Assembly (NCBI GenBank): GCA_039928615.1
Contig: JBDSSS010000018.1
Span: 1 to 50,399 of the forward strand
Length of the DNA: 50,399 nt
Direction: 5' to 3'
Source: JBDSSS01 sp039928615
GTDB taxonomy: Bacteria > Actinomycetota > Actinomycetes > Actinomycetales > Dermatophilaceae
Of this stretch, positions 48,617 through 50,399 are shown piece by piece. Below the pieces are notes generated by a model. The model was given only the letters and a program-made list of their open reading frames with translations. It did not search any database and was not told the DNA's origin. Position numbers and translations under genes: made by a program. Numbering within the stretch: position 1 is the stretch's first letter; each line of letters begins with the position of its first letter.

Positions 48617-48662
48617 GAGCGCACCCGGTGGCTCTCAGCCCAGCGGCAGACTTGGTGCGCTC
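48617..48662. terminator. Possible terminator hairpin
   Basis: GAGCGCACC (48617-48625) and GGTGCGCTC (48654-48662) form 9-bp arms with a 28-nt loop between the convergent M20 and nadA genes. The long loop makes it a weak candidate. Confidence 0.35.
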
Positions 48663-48674
48663 AGGTGCGTCGGC

Positions 48675-49877
48675 TCAGTCCTTGTGGGTCGTGCCCGGGA
48701 GGGCGAGCATCCGGTCGAGGGCGCTGCGCGCCTCGGCGGAGACGGTCTCGTCGACGTGGATCGGGTTGACGACCCGACCGTCGACGAGCGACTCGAGCGC
48801 CCACACGAGGTGCGGGAGGTCGATCCGGTTCATCGTCGAGCAGTAGCAGACGTTCTTCTCGAGGAAGGTGATCTCCTGCTCGGGGAACATCTGCCCGAGC
48901 CGCCGCACGAGGTTGAGCTCGGTGCCGACGACCCACTTCGTGCCGGCCGGTGCGGCGGCGATCGTCTGGATGATCCGCTCCGTCGAGCCGACCTCGTCAG
49001 CGAGCTCGACGACCTCGTACTGGCACTCCGGGTGGACGATGACCTTGACCCCGGGGATCTCGCGGCGGGCGGTCTCGACCGCGTCGACGCTGAACCGGCC
49101 GTGCACCGAGCAGTGTCCGCGCCAGAGGATCATCCGGGCCCGGTCGAGCTGCTCCGCCGTGAGGCCGCCGTTCGGGCGGTGCGGGTCCCACACGACGCAG
49201 TCGTCGAGGGCCAGGCCCAGCTCGCGGACCGCGGTGTTGCGCCCGAGGTGCTGGTCGGGCAGGAAGAGCACCTTGCCCTCGCCGGCGACCCCACCGACCT
49301 CCTCGAAGGCCCAGTCGAGGGCGGTGCGGGCGTTGGAGGAGGTGCAGATGGTGCCGCCGTGCCGCCCGGTGAAGGCCTTGATGGCGGCCGAAGAGTTCAT
49401 GTAGGTGACCGGGACGGTGCGGTCGGCGACACCGGCGGCCGACAGCTGCTCCCAGCAGTCCTCGACCTGGGCGATCGCGGCCATGTCGGCCATCGAGCAG
49501 CCGGCCGCGAGGTCGGGGAGGATGACGGTCTGGTCGTCACCGGTGAGGATGTCGGCCGACTCCGCCATGAAGTGCACGCCGCAGAAGACGATCCACGGGG
49601 CGTCGGGGCGGGCCGCCGCGTCGCGCGCGAGCTTGAAGGAGTCACCGGTGACGTCGGCGAACTCGATGACCTCGTCGCGCTGGTAGTGGTGACCGAGCAC
49701 GAACACCCGCTCGCCGAGCGCCGCCTTGGCCGCCCGGGCCCGCTCGACGAGGCCGGGGTCGGACGCGGCCGGGAGCTCACCGGGGCACTCGACACCCTTC
49801 TCGCTGTGCAGGTCGGTGCCGCGTCCGAGGACGAGCAGGGGCAGCGGGGCGGGGGCCGAGGTGGTGTCGGTCGTCAT
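48675..49877 (-). CDS. nadA: Quinolinate synthase
   Basis: A 400-residue 4Fe-4S enzyme that condenses iminoaspartate with dihydroxyacetone phosphate to quinolinate in NAD synthesis. It has LGHHYQRDEVIEFAD, the first cluster Cys in VFCGVHFMAESADIL, HPECQYEV with the second, and EKNVCYCSTM with the third near the end. It is about 50 residues longer than the short form and matches the actinobacterial type. ATG 49877 has TACGAT 7 nt upstream. nadB and nadC are not in the window. Divergent from a glycerate kinase gene. Confidence 0.96.
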   Translation of the reverse strand: MTTDTTSAPAPLPLLVLGRGTDLHSEKGVECPGELPAASDPGLVERARAAKAALGERVFVLGHHYQRDEVIEFADVTGDSFKLARDAAARPDAPWIVFCGVHFMAESADILTGDDQTVILPDLAAGCSMADMAAIAQVEDCWEQLSAAGVADRTVPVTYMNSSAAIKAFTGRHGGTICTSSNARTALDWAFEEVGGVAGEGKVLFLPDQHLGRNTAVRELGLALDDCVVWDPHRPNGGLTAEQLDRARMILWRGHCSVHGRFSVDAVETARREIPGVKVIVHPECQYEVVELADEVGSTERIIQTIAAAPAGTKWVVGTELNLVRRLGQMFPEQEITFLEKNVCYCSTMNRIDLPHLVWALESLVDGRVVNPIHVDETVSAEARSALDRMLALPGTTHKD

Positions 49878-49884
49878 GTCCCCG

Positions 49885-49890
49885 ATCGTA
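49885..49890 (-). promoter_or_regulatory. Leaderless -10 of nadA
   Basis: TACGAT on the minus strand ends 7 nt before ATG 49877. Confidence 0.6.
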
Positions 49891-49986
49891 TGCCGCTCGC
49901 TCCGCCCCGAGGTCGTCCGCACGGGTGGAGGTGGGCGGACGCGGCCGGATCGGCGGCCCGCCGACGGGCGGTGACATGATTCGGAG

Positions 49987-50399
49987 GTGCACGTGCTCAT
50001 CGCCCCGGACTGCTTCACCGGCTCCCTCACCGCGGCCCAGGCGGCCGCGGCCATCGCGCAGGGCTGGGCGACGGCAGCGCCCCACGACACCCTGTCCCAG
50101 GTGCCGCTCTCGGACGGCGGCCCCGGCTTCGTCGACGTGCTCGCGGCCAACCTCCCCGGTGAGGTCCTCGCCACGGTGACGACCGACCCGCTCGGGCGGG
50201 ACGTCCCCGCGACGATCCTGCTCGTCGAGGACGGTGGCCGGCGCACGGCCTACATCGAGTCCGCGCAGGCCGCCGGGCTGCACCTGCTGGCGCCCGACGA
50301 GCGCGACCCGACCCGTACGAGCACGTTGGGGGTCGGCCGCCTCATCGCCACCGCGGTGGAGGCCGGCGCCACCCGGGTCGTCATCGGGCTCGGCGGCTC
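49987..50399 (+). CDS. Glycerate kinase, partial
   Basis: The first 137 residues of a glycerate kinase (GarK/GlxK type); the rest lies beyond the window. HVLIAPDCFTGSLTAAQAAAAIAQGW is the family start, followed by VPLSDGGPGFVDVL with the conserved SDGG, and IESAQAAGL and TLGVGRLI. It phosphorylates D-glycerate using ATP. GTG 49987 was chosen; CATGAT lies 6 nt upstream; GTG 49993 is an alternative. Divergent from nadA. Confidence 0.9.
   Translation, partial: MHVLIAPDCFTGSLTAAQAAAAIAQGWATAAPHDTLSQVPLSDGGPGFVDVLAANLPGEVLATVTTDPLGRDVPATILLVEDGGRRTAYIESAQAAGLHLLAPDERDPTRTSTLGVGRLIATAVEAGATRVVIGLGG

Overview
The window is 50.4 kb of very GC-rich, gene-dense DNA from an actinobacterium, most likely a Micrococcales member of the Intrasporangiaceae type. 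The evidence is near-exclusive G/C third codon positions, frequent GTG starts, many 4-bp ATGA/GTGA overlaps, a GlnR-type box at glnA, actinobacterial marker families (DUF4191, DUF3043, DUF5302, SCO2322 family) and the order glnA / RDD / DUF4191-lipA / lipB / sucB-lpd / pepA / gcvT. The family-level assignment is inference. I see no rRNA, tRNA, insertion sequence, prophage or CRISPR array. This is chromosomal core with some accessory cassettes.

Layout. 1-4.5 kb: the end of an MFS drug exporter, a UBP-type zinc-finger protein, a DUF302 protein, an OmpR-type two-component pair and a secreted DUF2202 protein. 4.6-6.5 kb: a TetR regulator divergent from a medium-chain dehydrogenase, with two matching 13-bp palindromes between them. 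6.6-13.5 kb: glnA with a complete four-half-site GlnR box, an RDD membrane protein, DUF4191-lipA, an ABC-2 exporter and lipB. 13.5-18.5 kb: a Gfo/Idh/MocA oxidoreductase, an SDR fused to an SRPBCC domain, a CrtI-like FAD oxidoreductase and a TatA protein. 18.5-23.4 kb: a second ABC exporter, a monooxygenase-fold protein, and an AsnC regulator divergent from ocd-ctlX (citrulline to ornithine to proline). 23.5-25.1 kb: a membrane Ser/Thr kinase with altered catalytic loops.

25-34 kb: an lpd-sucB-epimerase operon, two small conserved proteins, pepA, gcvT and a self-processing P1 peptidase. 34.2-36.2 kb: a divergent MurT/GatD pair whose GatD has no cysteine nucleophile. 36.3-42.2 kb: a cobalt/cobalamin operon read leftward behind a cobalamin riboswitch (SCO2322-family secreted protein, ECF T, double ECF ATPase, ECF S, cobU, cobS), each gene touching or nearly touching the next. 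42.2-50.4 kb: a small protein with a serine hydrolase, an 83-bp tandem repeat, an RsmC/RlmG-like methyltransferase, DUF3043, an MFS exporter, an M20 dipeptidase, nadA and the start of a glycerate kinase.

Two patterns run through the whole window. Many genes have a TANNNT box ending 6-7 nt before the start codon, as expected for leaderless mRNAs. The octamer GTATGCCG is strongly over-represented on both strands and in several reading frames. The most unusual single item is the GatD homologue without its nucleophile. Lipoate synthesis (lipA, lipB) sits near its users (sucB, lpd, gcvT), and glnA is clearly under nitrogen control.
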